Shown: positions 28,111 through 34,941 of the stretch, piece by piece
How the letters are laid out: every line of letters starts with the position of its first letter
Position numbering within the stretch: position 1 is the first letter of the stretch
Assembly: GCA_023441805.1 (NCBI GenBank)
Contig: JAEZNO010000015.1
Coordinates: 1 to 43,742, forward strand
Direction: 5' to 3'
Length of the DNA stretch: 43,742 bases
DNA from: Bacteroidota bacterium
GTDB taxonomy: Bacteria; Bacteroidota; Bacteroidia; Bacteroidales; Lentimicrobiaceae
Translations under genes and position numbers: made by a program
Notes under the pieces: generated by a model
The model's database searches: none
What the model saw: only the letters and a program-made list of their open reading frames with translations
What the model was told of the DNA's origin: nothing

Positions 28111-29019
28111 TTATTTACGAGGCCCACCGGGTTTCTTTCCAAGAGGTTTACGTCCAATGGGTTTACGACCTCTGCCTTCTGATCCACCTTCTTCTGAAGC
28201 TACTGGTTTTATTCTTGAGCGTTCAGAGCGAGCACCTTCTTCGTCCTCCTCTTCGTCATCGATTTCGTATCTGCTACCAATCTTTGAACCCAGAGTATCT
28301 TCTCTTTCTTCATCACGTTTATCACGGTCGATCTTACGCTCCATTAAACCTTCTTCAATTGCCTGTACCATCTTGCTTACAATCAATGAAATTGATTTTG
28401 AAGCATCATCATTAGCAGGTATCGGGAAATCAACCTGATTTGGGTCAGAATTTGTATCAACGATAGCGAAAGTAGGTATATTCAGTTTGCGTGCTTCGGC
28501 AACTGCAATGTGTTCTTTAATAATATCAACAACGAACAATGCAGCAGGCAGACGACTAAGGTCAGCGATTGAACCGAGGTTCTTTTCCAGTTTAGCGCGT
28601 TCACGTGCAATTTGAAGGCGTTCACGTTTTGAAATGTTTTCATAACTTGGACTAGCCATCAAGCGGTCGATTGAGGCCATTTTTCTAACAGCCTTACGGA
28701 TTGTAGCAAAGTTAGTGAGCATGCCACCGGGCCAACGCTCAGTAACATATGGCATACCGACTGATTTTACGTGCTCGGCGACGATTTCCTTGGCCTGTTT
28801 TTTAGTAGCAACAAAAAGCACCTTCTTACCTGATTTGGTAATTTGCTTCATTGCAGCAGCTGCCTCGTCAATCTTGGCGATTGTTTTATATAAGTCGATA
28901 ATGTGAATACCATTACGCTCCATAAAAATATAGGGAGCCATGTTTGGATTCCATTTACGTTTCAGGTGCCCAAAGTGTGAACCGGCATCCAGGAGTTCAT
29001 CAAAAGTTGTTCTTGCCAT
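28111..29019 (-). CDS. rpsB: 30S ribosomal protein S2
   Basis: 302 residues. The S2 core is complete: FDELLDAGSHFGHLKRKWNP, IIDLYKTIAKID, ATKKQAKEIV, RWPGGMLTNF, VDTNSDPNQVDFPIPANDDA. The last 70 residues form an extra acidic-then-basic tail (DDEEEDEEG followed by KPIGRKPLGKKPGG), so the protein is longer than the roughly 240-residue E. coli S2. Such charged tails occur in Bacteroidota S2. It is preceded by a structured leader (29055-29110) that may regulate it. Confidence 0.97.
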   Translation of the reverse strand: MARTTFDELLDAGSHFGHLKRKWNPNMAPYIFMERNGIHIIDLYKTIAKIDEAAAAMKQITKSGKKVLFVATKKQAKEIVAEHVKSVGMPYVTERWPGGMLTNFATIRKAVRKMASIDRLMASPSYENISKRERLQIARERAKLEKNLGSIADLSRLPAALFVVDIIKEHIAVAEARKLNIPTFAIVDTNSDPNQVDFPIPANDDASKSISLIVSKMVQAIEEGLMERKIDRDKRDEEREDTLGSKIGSRYEIDDEEEDEEGARSERSRIKPVASEEGGSEGRGRKPIGRKPLGKKPGGPRK

Positions 29020-29054
29020 TTAATTTTGTTTTTTGTTTACATTCTTTAAAAATC

Positions 29055-29110
29055 AATCGATTGGTAGCTCCGTCAGGCAGCTGGACGACACCTTAGAGGT
29101 CCAATCGATT
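29055..29110 (-). ncRNA. Candidate structured rpsB leader RNA
   Basis: In the 114-nt rpsI-rpsB gap a perfect 10-bp stem (AATCGATTGG at 29055-29064 with CCAATCGATT at 29101-29110) closes two small hairpins: CGTC/GACG (29071-29074 with 29084-29087) and ACCT/AGGT (29090-29093 with 29097-29100). The result is a three-way junction lying about 36 nt before the S2 start on the transcript. On the minus strand the outer stem is followed by GATTTTT. Ribosomal protein operons often carry such leaders, bound by their own product; S2 is the natural candidate. I cannot confirm a named family. Confidence 0.6.
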
Positions 29111-29133
29111 TAGATACTAAACACCAATTGGAA

Positions 29134-29520
29134 TTAGCGCTTGCTGAACTGGAATTTCTTACGGGCTTTCTTCTGTCCGGGTTTCTTCCTTTCAACCATA
29201 CGGGGATCTCTTCTGAGAAGTCCTTTAGCTTTTAGAGGAGGACGGTTTTCAGCATTGATCTCACATAACGCTTTTGAGATAGCCAAACGAAGAGCTTCAG
29301 CCTGACCTGTGATACCGCCACCATCGAGATTAACTTTGATGTCGTATTTGCCAACTGCATCAGCAACTTCCAATGACTGAGTCACTACATATTGTAAGGT
29401 TCCTGTCGGAAAGTATTCTTTATAGTCCCTGCCATTAACGGTGATAGCGCCATTACCTTCCTTGAGATAGATGCGCGCTACAGCAGTTTTTCTTCTGCCA
29501 AGTGTGTTGATCACTTCCAT
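29134..29520 (-). CDS. rpsI: 30S ribosomal protein S9
   Basis: 128 residues, exact family length. TLGRRKTAVARIYLKEG at the start, GGGITGQAEALRLAISKAL in the middle, and the C-terminal LRRDPRMVERKKPGQKKARKKFQFSKR whose final Lys-Arg reaches the P site. One nucleotide separates it from rplM, the standard L13-S9 operon. Confidence 0.98.
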   Translation of the reverse strand: MEVINTLGRRKTAVARIYLKEGNGAITVNGRDYKEYFPTGTLQYVVTQSLEVADAVGKYDIKVNLDGGGITGQAEALRLAISKALCEINAENRPPLKAKGLLRRDPRMVERKKPGQKKARKKFQFSKR

Positions 29521-29521
29521 G

Positions 29522-29977
29522 TTATTTAATTGAATTTAGATTAATCAATTTAGGCTGCTGAGCTTGATGTGGATGCTCAGGACCTGTATAAACTTTAAGA
29601 TTACGGTAAATGGCGTCTCCTAATTTATTGGAAGGAAGCATACCACGTATTGCATGTTCAAGAATGCGTTCAGGAAACTTCTGCAACAATTCCCGTGGGG
29701 TTGTAAAGCGTTGTCCGCCAGGATATCCTGTATGCCTAACATAAACCTTGTCAGTTAATTTCTTGCCCGTGAGCTTAATCTTCTCTGCATTGATGATGAT
29801 TACATAGTCGCCACAGTCAAGATTAGGAGTGTAGTTAGTCTTATACTTACCCCTCAGTATATTGGCTACTTTGCTCGATAATCGTCCGAGCGTTTGTCCG
29901 TCGGCATCCACCAATACCCAGTCCTTCTGGATGTTGTCGGGGTTAGCTGACTTTGTTTTATAACTTAATGTATCCAT
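29522..29977 (-). CDS. rplM: 50S ribosomal protein L13
   Basis: 151 residues. WVLVDADGQTLGRLSSKVANILRGK, the NAEKIKLTGKK segment, HTGYPGG, and RGMLPSNKLG are family signatures. First gene of the minus-strand ribosomal run. A strong promoter and a structured leader of about 160 nt lie upstream. Confidence 0.98.
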   Translation of the reverse strand: MDTLSYKTKSANPDNIQKDWVLVDADGQTLGRLSSKVANILRGKYKTNYTPNLDCGDYVIIINAEKIKLTGKKLTDKVYVRHTGYPGGQRFTTPRELLQKFPERILEHAIRGMLPSNKLGDAIYRNLKVYTGPEHPHQAQQPKLINLNSIK

Positions 29978-30139
29978 TTTGTTGATATTAACACTATATA
30001 AAAACAGTTAATAACCGGGCGTATCTCACTATTCACGGGCATGAGAATAATCAGACATTCGGTCAGCCCCTTTCTCGAAGACCCTCATTACCAGTTAGGT
30101 TACGGCCCTCCTGATCATTACTTTTCTTCCAAAAAGGGG
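29978..30139 (-). promoter_or_regulatory. Long rplM 5' leader, possible autoregulatory RNA
   Basis: The promoter at 30142-30173 gives a leader of about 160 nt, unusually long for this genome where many leaders are under 50 nt. A 7-bp stem (CCCCTTT at 30067-30073 with AAAGGGG at 30133-30139) could enclose about 60 nt. A second pairing, TCTCA/TGAGA, lies around 30025-30047. It also contains the 13-mer GTTACGGCCCTCC that recurs at 30398. A leader bound by L13 is plausible; I cannot assign a family. Confidence 0.4.
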
Positions 30140-30141
30140 TG

Positions 30142-30173
30142 CAAAGGTAGATTTAAATTTTCTAATTAACAAA
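30142..30173 (-). promoter_or_regulatory. Promoter of the rplM-rpsI-rpsB-tsf operon
   Basis: Read on the minus strand: TTTG (30173-30170), a 20-bp spacer and TACCTTTG (30149-30142). Both boxes are perfect matches to the Bacteroidota consensus. Transcription should start near 30136. Confidence 0.75.
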
Positions 30174-30611
30174 TTAGTGAAAGGAAATATTTCCGATTCT
30201 TCCTCGCACAGTTAAAATACCTTTACGAGAGTCATCACCAAACATCCTTCACCATTATAATCCTTCAGAAAATTTATACCATTGAAAGGTCTTATCCTAC
30301 CTTTTGCTCCCTCGCAAAATTGGAAATAAACAAACGAGCCTCAAAGGATGAAATATTACAAACAGATAAGCAAAACCTCTTTCTTTTTCTGTTTAATGTT
30401 ACGGCCCTCCAATCACACTTTTTTTAAACATTCCCTTCTATTACAACCGGCAAGACTAAGTATAGGGTTGACCAAAAGAAAACCAAGACTTTTTAGTGTG
30501 TTGAATAAATACTGAGTGTTTAACGGCACTCTTACATCATACTTCTAAATGTTAAACAGAAACATGTTATAAGAGCAATTCACAAAATTCGGAATGCAAA
30601 GTTAAGCTATG
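30174..30611. other. Intergenic DNA between rplM promoter and gldA repeats
   Basis: About 440 bases with no convincing gene. It contains the second copy of GTTACGGCCCTCC (30398-30410), a small hairpin GAGTG/CACTC (30514-30531) and, on the minus strand, a TAACTTTG -7-like box (30597-30604). A short non-coding transcript running toward rplM is conceivable but unsupported. Confidence 0.5.
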
Positions 30612-30747
30612 TTTAAGAACTTTAAACAGCGTGAACACCTTTAAACTACTTTAAACTACTTTAAACAGCGTGAACTACTTTAAACAACGTTGAACTACGT
30701 TGGACTACTTTAATCAACGGTGAACCATATTGAACAACATCAAACAT
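30612..30747. repeat. Degenerate TTTAAAC/GAAC tandem repeat tract
   Basis: About 135 bp built from variants of two words, (C)TTTAAACTAC and (G)TTGAACTAC/GCGTGAAC, in units of roughly 10-20 bp; three CTTTAAAC units in a row occur near 30639-30665. It lies immediately upstream of, and partly inside, the gldA promoter. Confidence 0.7.
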
Positions 30748-30761
30748 TTTAACTAATTTTG
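30730..30761 (+). promoter_or_regulatory. gldA promoter
   Basis: TTG (30730-30732), 21-bp spacer, perfect -7 box TAATTTTG (30754-30761). The predicted start of transcription, near 30767, is about 12 nt before the gldA ATG. Confidence 0.6.
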
Positions 30762-30778
30762 CTCATTATATCTATTAT

Positions 30779-31690
30779 ATGTCTATTGTAGTTTCAAATA
30801 TCACTAAGCAGTACGGTACTCAATTAGCACTTGATAAAGTTTCTTTCAAGATAAAACCGGGTGAGATTGTCGGATTATTGGGTCCTAACGGAGCCGGTAA
30901 ATCAACTCTGATGAAAATCATTACTTGTTTTATCCCCCCAACATCCGGAGATGTATCAGTCTACGGTCATGATATCAGAGAAGAATCACTCGAGATAAGA
31001 AAGAAGGTGGGCTACCTCCCTGAAAATAATCCTCTCTACACTGATACTTATATCCGCGAAAGTCTTGAGTTTATAGCCGATTTACATAATCTGGGTACTG
31101 ACAAAAAGAAAAGGGTTGATCAGATAATGGAACTGACCGGATTAAATCCTGAACGAAAGAAAAAAATCGGTGCTCTATCCAAAGGTTATAAGCAACGTGT
31201 AGGTCTTGCTATGGCTCTTGTTCATGATCCCGAAGTGCTTATTCTGGATGAACCTACTTCAGGACTTGATCCTAATCAGCTGGCTGATATTCGAAATCTT
31301 ATCGTTGAAATCGGAAAACAGAAGACTGTAGTGTTATCAACCCATATAATGCAGGAGGTTGAAGCAGTTTGTAACAGAGCGATCATCATCAATCATGGCA
31401 AGATTGTTGCCGATGATACACCAAAAAACCTCCTCTATAGTGCTCAATCAAGTAACAAAGTGATTGCAGGGTTCGATAAGGAAACCGACCTCAAACTCCT
31501 GTCTTCAATAAAGGGCGTTAAAAAAGTGACCCGGATCGACAAAGTGACCTGGCTGTTTGAATCGGATAGCGATAAGGATGTGCGACAGGATATCTTCAAA
31601 TTTGCCGTTGATCATAACCTCACTGTCCTTTCGATGCAAAAAGAAGAAAGCTCACTTGAATCAGTCTTCCGTAATCTCACAAAAGAATAG
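30779..31690 (+). CDS. gldA: Gliding-motility-type ABC transporter ATPase GldA
   Basis: 303 residues. ABC ATPase with Walker A GPNGAGKST near residue 35, Q-loop region GYLPENNPLY, signature LSKGYKQR, Walker B VLILDEPTSGLD and switch STHIMQE. The whole sequence, including the SVYGHDIREESLEIRKKVGYLPE segment and the about 80-residue C-terminal domain, resembles GldA, the ATPase of the GldAFG complex of Bacteroidota gliding motility. The permease genes gldF and gldG are not in this window. GldA homologues also occur in non-gliding species, so motility is not implied. Confidence 0.8.
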   Translation: MSIVVSNITKQYGTQLALDKVSFKIKPGEIVGLLGPNGAGKSTLMKIITCFIPPTSGDVSVYGHDIREESLEIRKKVGYLPENNPLYTDTYIRESLEFIADLHNLGTDKKKRVDQIMELTGLNPERKKKIGALSKGYKQRVGLAMALVHDPEVLILDEPTSGLDPNQLADIRNLIVEIGKQKTVVLSTHIMQEVEAVCNRAIIINHGKIVADDTPKNLLYSAQSSNKVIAGFDKETDLKLLSSIKGVKKVTRIDKVTWLFESDSDKDVRQDIFKFAVDHNLTVLSMQKEESSLESVFRNLTKE

Positions 31691-31884
31691 GACTAATATC
31701 ACATCCGGAAAGAACAACAGCCTTTGATCAAACGGTATTAAATTGACTTTTTTGGGAAAGTGGGGTAAGTGCCAATTGCTGTAATTAGATAATAATGGAA
31801 ACGTTCAATCAGGTAGTCGTACAACTCATAGCAAGACCTTAATTGTTAAATTTTTGTATAATTAATTGAAAACAAAAGATTTTT

Positions 31885-31913
31885 CTGCAGGTAACTAATA
31901 TTTAGTACTTTTG
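31885..31913 (+). promoter_or_regulatory. metK promoter
   Basis: Perfect -7 box TACTTTTG at 31906-31913 with an imperfect -33 (CTG, 31885-31887) 18 bp upstream. Transcription would begin near 31919, exactly where the folded leader starts, giving a leader of about 120 nt. Confidence 0.6.
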
Positions 31914-31918
31914 CAGCG

Positions 31919-32001
31919 GCAGTGAAACTGCGATGGAGAGATTTGATTGATTGCAACCATCTAAAAAATGCTAAAACAATGCCAGCCTTTGATCAAATCT
32001 C
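31919..32001 (+). promoter_or_regulatory. SAM-II-like riboswitch in the metK leader
   Basis: A GCAGT-GAA-ACTGC hairpin (31919-31931) is followed by a compact pseudoknot. P1 is GATGG (31932-31936) with CCATC (31957-31961). The P1 loop holds GATTTG and TTGCA, and the 3' strand holds GCTAAAA (31970-31976). These are conserved SAM-II aptamer words in the same order and nearly the same spacing as the reference aptamers I know. Pseudoknot pairing is ATTG (31946-31949) with CAAT (31977-31980), plus GCA with TGC. The reference uses CC with GG at this spot, so pairing is kept while the sequence differs. ATCAAATCTC (31992-32001) perfectly complements GAGATTTGAT (31938-31947) inside the ligand loop, a natural switch between aptamer and alternative fold. 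SAM synthetase is an expected target. Confidence 0.72.
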
Positions 32002-32038
32002 ACCTCATTGATTTTTAACTAATCAAAACTTAAAAATA

Positions 32039-33385
32039 ATGGCATATTTATTTACATCTGAATCGGTTTCAGAAGGACATCCTGATAAGGTAGCCGATCA
32101 GATTTCAGATGCATTACTCGATGAATTTCTCAAGCACGACCCAAACTCAAAAGTAGCATGCGAAACTCTTGTTACTACCGGTTTGGCATTCGTAAGTGGT
32201 GAAGTTAGAACGGAAAGTTATATTGACATTCAAAAGGTTGTTCGTAAGACTATTAAGAAGATAGGTTATACTAACAACGATTATCATTTTGAATCAGAGT
32301 CATGTGGTGTCATCTCTACCATCCATGAGCAATCAGATGATATTAACAGAGGGGTCGTGAAGGAAAACCCTGAAGATCAGGGAGCCGGCGACCAGGGTAT
32401 GATGTTCGGATATGCAAATAACGACATGGCAAACTTCATGCCTATGCCTATTGAAGTTGCACACATCTTGCTGCAAAAGCTTGCCGCTATCCGCAAGGAA
32501 GGCAAATTGATGAAGTACCTTCGTCCTGATTCAAAATCACAGGTGACTATTGAATATGATGACAATAATAAGCCTGTCAGAATCGATACTATAGTCATTT
32601 CAACACAGCATGATGACTTTGCTGACTGTAGTTTGCCTGAAAAGGAACGCGAAGTGTACATGCAGGAAGTAATAACTAATGACATCAGGAATATTCTCCT
32701 GCCTCAGGTAATTGCTGATCTGCCCGATCATGTAAAGACTTTATTCAGAGATGATTTTAAATTATTGGTGAACCCGACCGGCAAGTTTGTTATTGGCGGA
32801 CCTCATGGAGATACCGGTTTGACAGGAAGAAAAATCATCGTAGACACTTACGGTGGCAAAGGCGCACATGGTGGTGGTGCATTTTCAGGAAAGGATCCTT
32901 CAAAAGTCGACAGGTCAGCAGCTTATGCAGCACGCCATATTGCTAAGAATATGGTTGCTGCCGGTGTAGCCGACGAAGTGCTGGTTCAAATAGCATATGC
33001 TATCGGAATTGCCAAGCCTGTGGGATTATACATTAATACCTATAATACGGCTAAGGTTAAGGATAGCAACGGTAGCATAATGTCGGATGGCGAAATTGCC
33101 GCTGTTATCAATAATTTATTTGACCTTAGGCCTTATTCAATTATCAAACATTTTGGACTCCGCAATCCTATCTACCTGCCTACCGCAACCTATGGGCATT
33201 TTGGAAGGGATAACAGAACTGTTGAAGTTGAAGTGTTCTATAAAAATGGGGATACAGAAATGAGAATGGTTGATGGAAAGGAACACTATTATAAGAAAGT
33301 TGAGCTATTTGCCTGGGAAAAGCTCGATTATGTTGAGAAAATCAAGAATGCCTTTGCTATTACATCAGTAGAAGCCGCTGTATAG
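32039..33385 (+). CDS. metK: S-adenosylmethionine synthetase MetK
   Basis: 448 residues, somewhat longer than E. coli MetK. Key motifs: TSESVSEGHPDKVADQISDA at the N-terminus (ATP and methionine site), GDQGMMFGYA, the P-loop-like GGPHGDTGLTGRKIIVDTYGG, and GGGAFSGKDPSKVDRSAAY. It makes S-adenosylmethionine from methionine and ATP. The SAM-II-like leader suggests feedback control by its own product. It ends at the terminator at 33434-33470. Confidence 0.98.
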   Translation: MAYLFTSESVSEGHPDKVADQISDALLDEFLKHDPNSKVACETLVTTGLAFVSGEVRTESYIDIQKVVRKTIKKIGYTNNDYHFESESCGVISTIHEQSDDINRGVVKENPEDQGAGDQGMMFGYANNDMANFMPMPIEVAHILLQKLAAIRKEGKLMKYLRPDSKSQVTIEYDDNNKPVRIDTIVISTQHDDFADCSLPEKEREVYMQEVITNDIRNILLPQVIADLPDHVKTLFRDDFKLLVNPTGKFVIGGPHGDTGLTGRKIIVDTYGGKGAHGGGAFSGKDPSKVDRSAAYAARHIAKNMVAAGVADEVLVQIAYAIGIAKPVGLYINTYNTAKVKDSNGSIMSDGEIAAVINNLFDLRPYSIIKHFGLRNPIYLPTATYGHFGRDNRTVEVEVFYKNGDTEMRMVDGKEHYYKKVELFAWEKLDYVEKIKNAFAITSVEAAV

Positions 33386-33396
33386 ATTACATTTCT

Positions 33397-33423
33397 GGAG
33401 ACGTGGCGGCACCACGTCAATAC
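33397..33423. repeat. REP-like palindrome, copy 1
   Basis: Sequence GACGTGG-CGGCA-CCACGTC forms a 7-bp hairpin just after the metK stop. The GAGACGTGG core matches, in opposite orientation, the element at 33499-33522. Short palindromes of this GAGACG/CGTCTC kind are dispersed in many bacterial genomes, Bacteroidota included. Confidence 0.6.
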
Positions 33424-33433
33424 AACGCACGAG

Positions 33434-33470
33434 AAAAGAGAGATGCAGCGAATTGCATCTCTCTTTTTTT
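33434..33470 (+). terminator. metK terminator
   Basis: AAAAGAGAGATGCA (33434-33447), loop GCGAAT, TGCATCTCTCTTTT (33454-33467), continuing as T. A perfect 14-bp stem; A-rich left side may make it bidirectional. Confidence 0.93.
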
Positions 33471-33498
33471 GTGCTGTTTAATCTGTTAATTCAATTAA

Positions 33499-33522
33499 AG
33501 ACGCGACGTGCCACGTCTCTAC
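33499..33522. repeat. REP-like palindrome, copy 2
   Basis: AGACGCGACGTGCCACGTCTCTAC, an imperfect palindrome whose reverse complement starts GTAGAGACGTGGCACG, close to copy 1. The two copies stand in inverted orientation on either side of the metK terminator. Confidence 0.6.
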
Positions 33523-33529
33523 AATACAG

Positions 33530-33556
33530 AAAAAAAAACCCCGGCGAGCCGGGGTT
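33530..33556 (-). terminator. Terminator of the small T9SS protein gene
   Basis: On the minus strand CCCCGG, loop CTCG, CCGGGG is followed by eight or more T (plus-strand A run at 33530-33538). The stem is 33539-33544 with 33549-33554. It lies 45-70 nt beyond the stop of the minus-strand gene. Confidence 0.88.
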
Positions 33557-33600
33557 GCACATTAAGCTAAACAAGTAATCCAAGTTAAACAAGTACCTTA

Positions 33601-34332
33601 TTAACGATTTACAACGAATTTTCGTGTAATTGTTGCTGAATTATTTATCATCAGCGAATAGAAGTAAACTCCATTCTTTAAATTGCTGACATTGAAACTA
33701 GCTTTTCCTTCGTAAGTAGTAAGATCAACTACTTCAATAGTATTACCAAGCAGATTGCTGATCTTTATTTTTGCATTGCTTACATTTGAAGGTAGTTTAT
33801 AGTCGATGTAGATGTTACTTGTTGCAGGATTGGGATAAGCATTTGAAATCTTAGCTGCTTTCACCATGTTATCAGGTCTGCCAAGTGTACCAAGATTAAA
33901 GTTTAAGATTACATAACTTGAGTCTGTAGTATTATCGGCATCAAAAAATACATACTTAACAGAGTATAATCCTTTTAAACCTGCAGAGTATTCAATATCA
34001 CCACTAAAATCAGTAATAACAGCATCAGGTCCTATTTCCATAGCATCGGGTGATTCCATGGTACCTGGTGCATAACAGCTTGTCCAGCAGAAGTATGATA
34101 GAACGCCTTCAAGCCTTTGAATTTCATAAACTCTTACCTTTACATTTATTGCTGTAGCACTAGTGTTCTGTACTTTAACATTATAAACTCCGATTAATGC
34201 ATCGGGACTGAATAATGTATCAACAGTCTTTCCCGTAATGTCTTGATCATTGCTGTCCTTTAACAATAATGATTGGGCTGACAGGCTGGTAAAGTAAATC
34301 AAAGAGGCAATCAATAGTAGTGTTCTTTTCAT
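33601..34332 (-). CDS. Secreted protein with T9SS type A sorting domain
   Basis: 243 residues from the ATG at 34332. An upstream in-frame start (34380) exists, but the internal Met is followed directly by a signal peptide (KRTLLLIASLIYFTSLSAQ, cleavage near residue 20), and a TATCTTTG -7 box at 34353-34360 would start transcription after the longer start. The middle region (about 20-165) is beta-rich with a paired CWTSC and no family I recognise. The last 75 residues are a T9SS type A sorting domain: AYPNPATSNIYIDY, KIKISNLLG, LKNGVYFYSL, KFVV. The protein should cross the outer membrane by T9SS. Function unknown. Confidence 0.85.
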   Translation of the reverse strand: MKRTLLLIASLIYFTSLSAQSLLLKDSNDQDITGKTVDTLFSPDALIGVYNVKVQNTSATAINVKVRVYEIQRLEGVLSYFCWTSCYAPGTMESPDAMEIGPDAVITDFSGDIEYSAGLKGLYSVKYVFFDADNTTDSSYVILNFNLGTLGRPDNMVKAAKISNAYPNPATSNIYIDYKLPSNVSNAKIKISNLLGNTIEVVDLTTYEGKASFNVSNLKNGVYFYSLMINNSATITRKFVVNR

Positions 34333-34352
34333 AATCTCTTTCTTTTGCTTTA

Positions 34353-34360
34353 CAAAGATA
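34353..34360 (-). promoter_or_regulatory. -7 box for the T9SS protein gene
   Basis: Minus-strand TATCTTTG. No convincing -33 at standard spacing. A second identical octamer occurs at 34430-34437. The predicted leader is about 14 nt. Confidence 0.4.
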
Positions 34361-34598
34361 CAACAAAAAGCGTGCTGCATTTATCACAAAAAATGTGAAT
34401 TTTACAATTTATTTTACTTTTTGTTACGGCAAAGATAAATACTTAATAATCTGATGATAGAAAAGTGAGTAGTAAAAATTATTAACAGGCACGACAGTTT
34501 TTTGTATCCAATCTGCAACTTAGGTTATATCAAAATACAACCATCTGTCACTGAGTGTTTTACCTCATTTTTTATTGTTAATAACTTTAAAATCAGAC

Positions 34599-34820
34599 AT
34601 GAAATTTGTACTTCAGAAGGGTAATGATTACATCCAATTAAATCAGTTACTCAAATTACTTAATCTTGTTGAAAGTGGTGGTGAAGCTAATCAGGTTATT
34701 TCTGACGGGTTAGTTAAAGTAAATGCTTTGAAGGAAACCCGTAAGCGTAAAAAGCTGGTCGCAGGTGATGTTGTCCTGTTCAATGAAATAAAGATTTTCA
34801 TCACTTCAGATGAGGATTAG
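34599..34820 (+). CDS. S4-domain RNA-binding protein (YbcJ-like)
   Basis: 73 residues from the ATG at 34599 (MKFVLQKGNDYIQLNQ); a TTG eight codons upstream is less likely. It is a lone S4 domain: IQLNQLLKLLNLVESGGEA, then the RNA-contact loop ISDGLVKVNALKETRKRKKL and a final strand VLFNEIKIFI. The family (YbcJ/YaaA-like) binds RNA, probably rRNA or tRNA; the target is unknown. It stands alone between two minus-strand genes. Confidence 0.85.
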   Translation: MKFVLQKGNDYIQLNQLLKLLNLVESGGEANQVISDGLVKVNALKETRKRKKLVAGDVVLFNEIKIFITSDED

Positions 34821-34914
34821 CCTCTTATATTAGCCTTTACTTAAGAAGATTAACCTGTTATAAAGAGATTAGCCTTGATTAAAAGGATTAGCTTCTTTTA
34901 AACTGATTCTAGCT
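34815..34914. repeat. Degenerate GATTAGCCT repeat with about 19-bp period
   Basis: GATTAGCC-like words begin at 34815, 34828, 34848, 34867, 34886 and 34905, so the last four steps are 20, 19, 19 and 19 bp. It starts at the stop codon of the S4 gene and fills the gap to hutU. Spacers are not conserved, and I see no terminator. Confidence 0.6.
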
Positions 34915-34941
34915 CAAAAAGTCTTTACTTCACTGAGACTA

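Larger units (their letters stand above)
31691..32038. other. gldA-metK intergenic region
   Basis: 348 bases that hold the metK promoter, the riboswitch candidate and a direct repeat: the 15-mer CAGCCTTTGATCAAA at 31718-31732 and again at 31983-31997, each containing the palindrome TTTGATCAAA. I see no gene and no clear terminator after gldA. Confidence 0.6.

Noticed and set aside
29055..29110. Possible tRNA gene (plus strand reads GGTAGCTC near the left arm)
   Set aside because: Only about 56 nt between the stem ends, no T-arm GGTTCGA and no anticodon arm; it fits an rpsB leader hairpin better.
30639..30747. CRISPR array
   Set aside because: The repeated words are 8-12 bp, variable, with no constant-length spacers and no cas genes.
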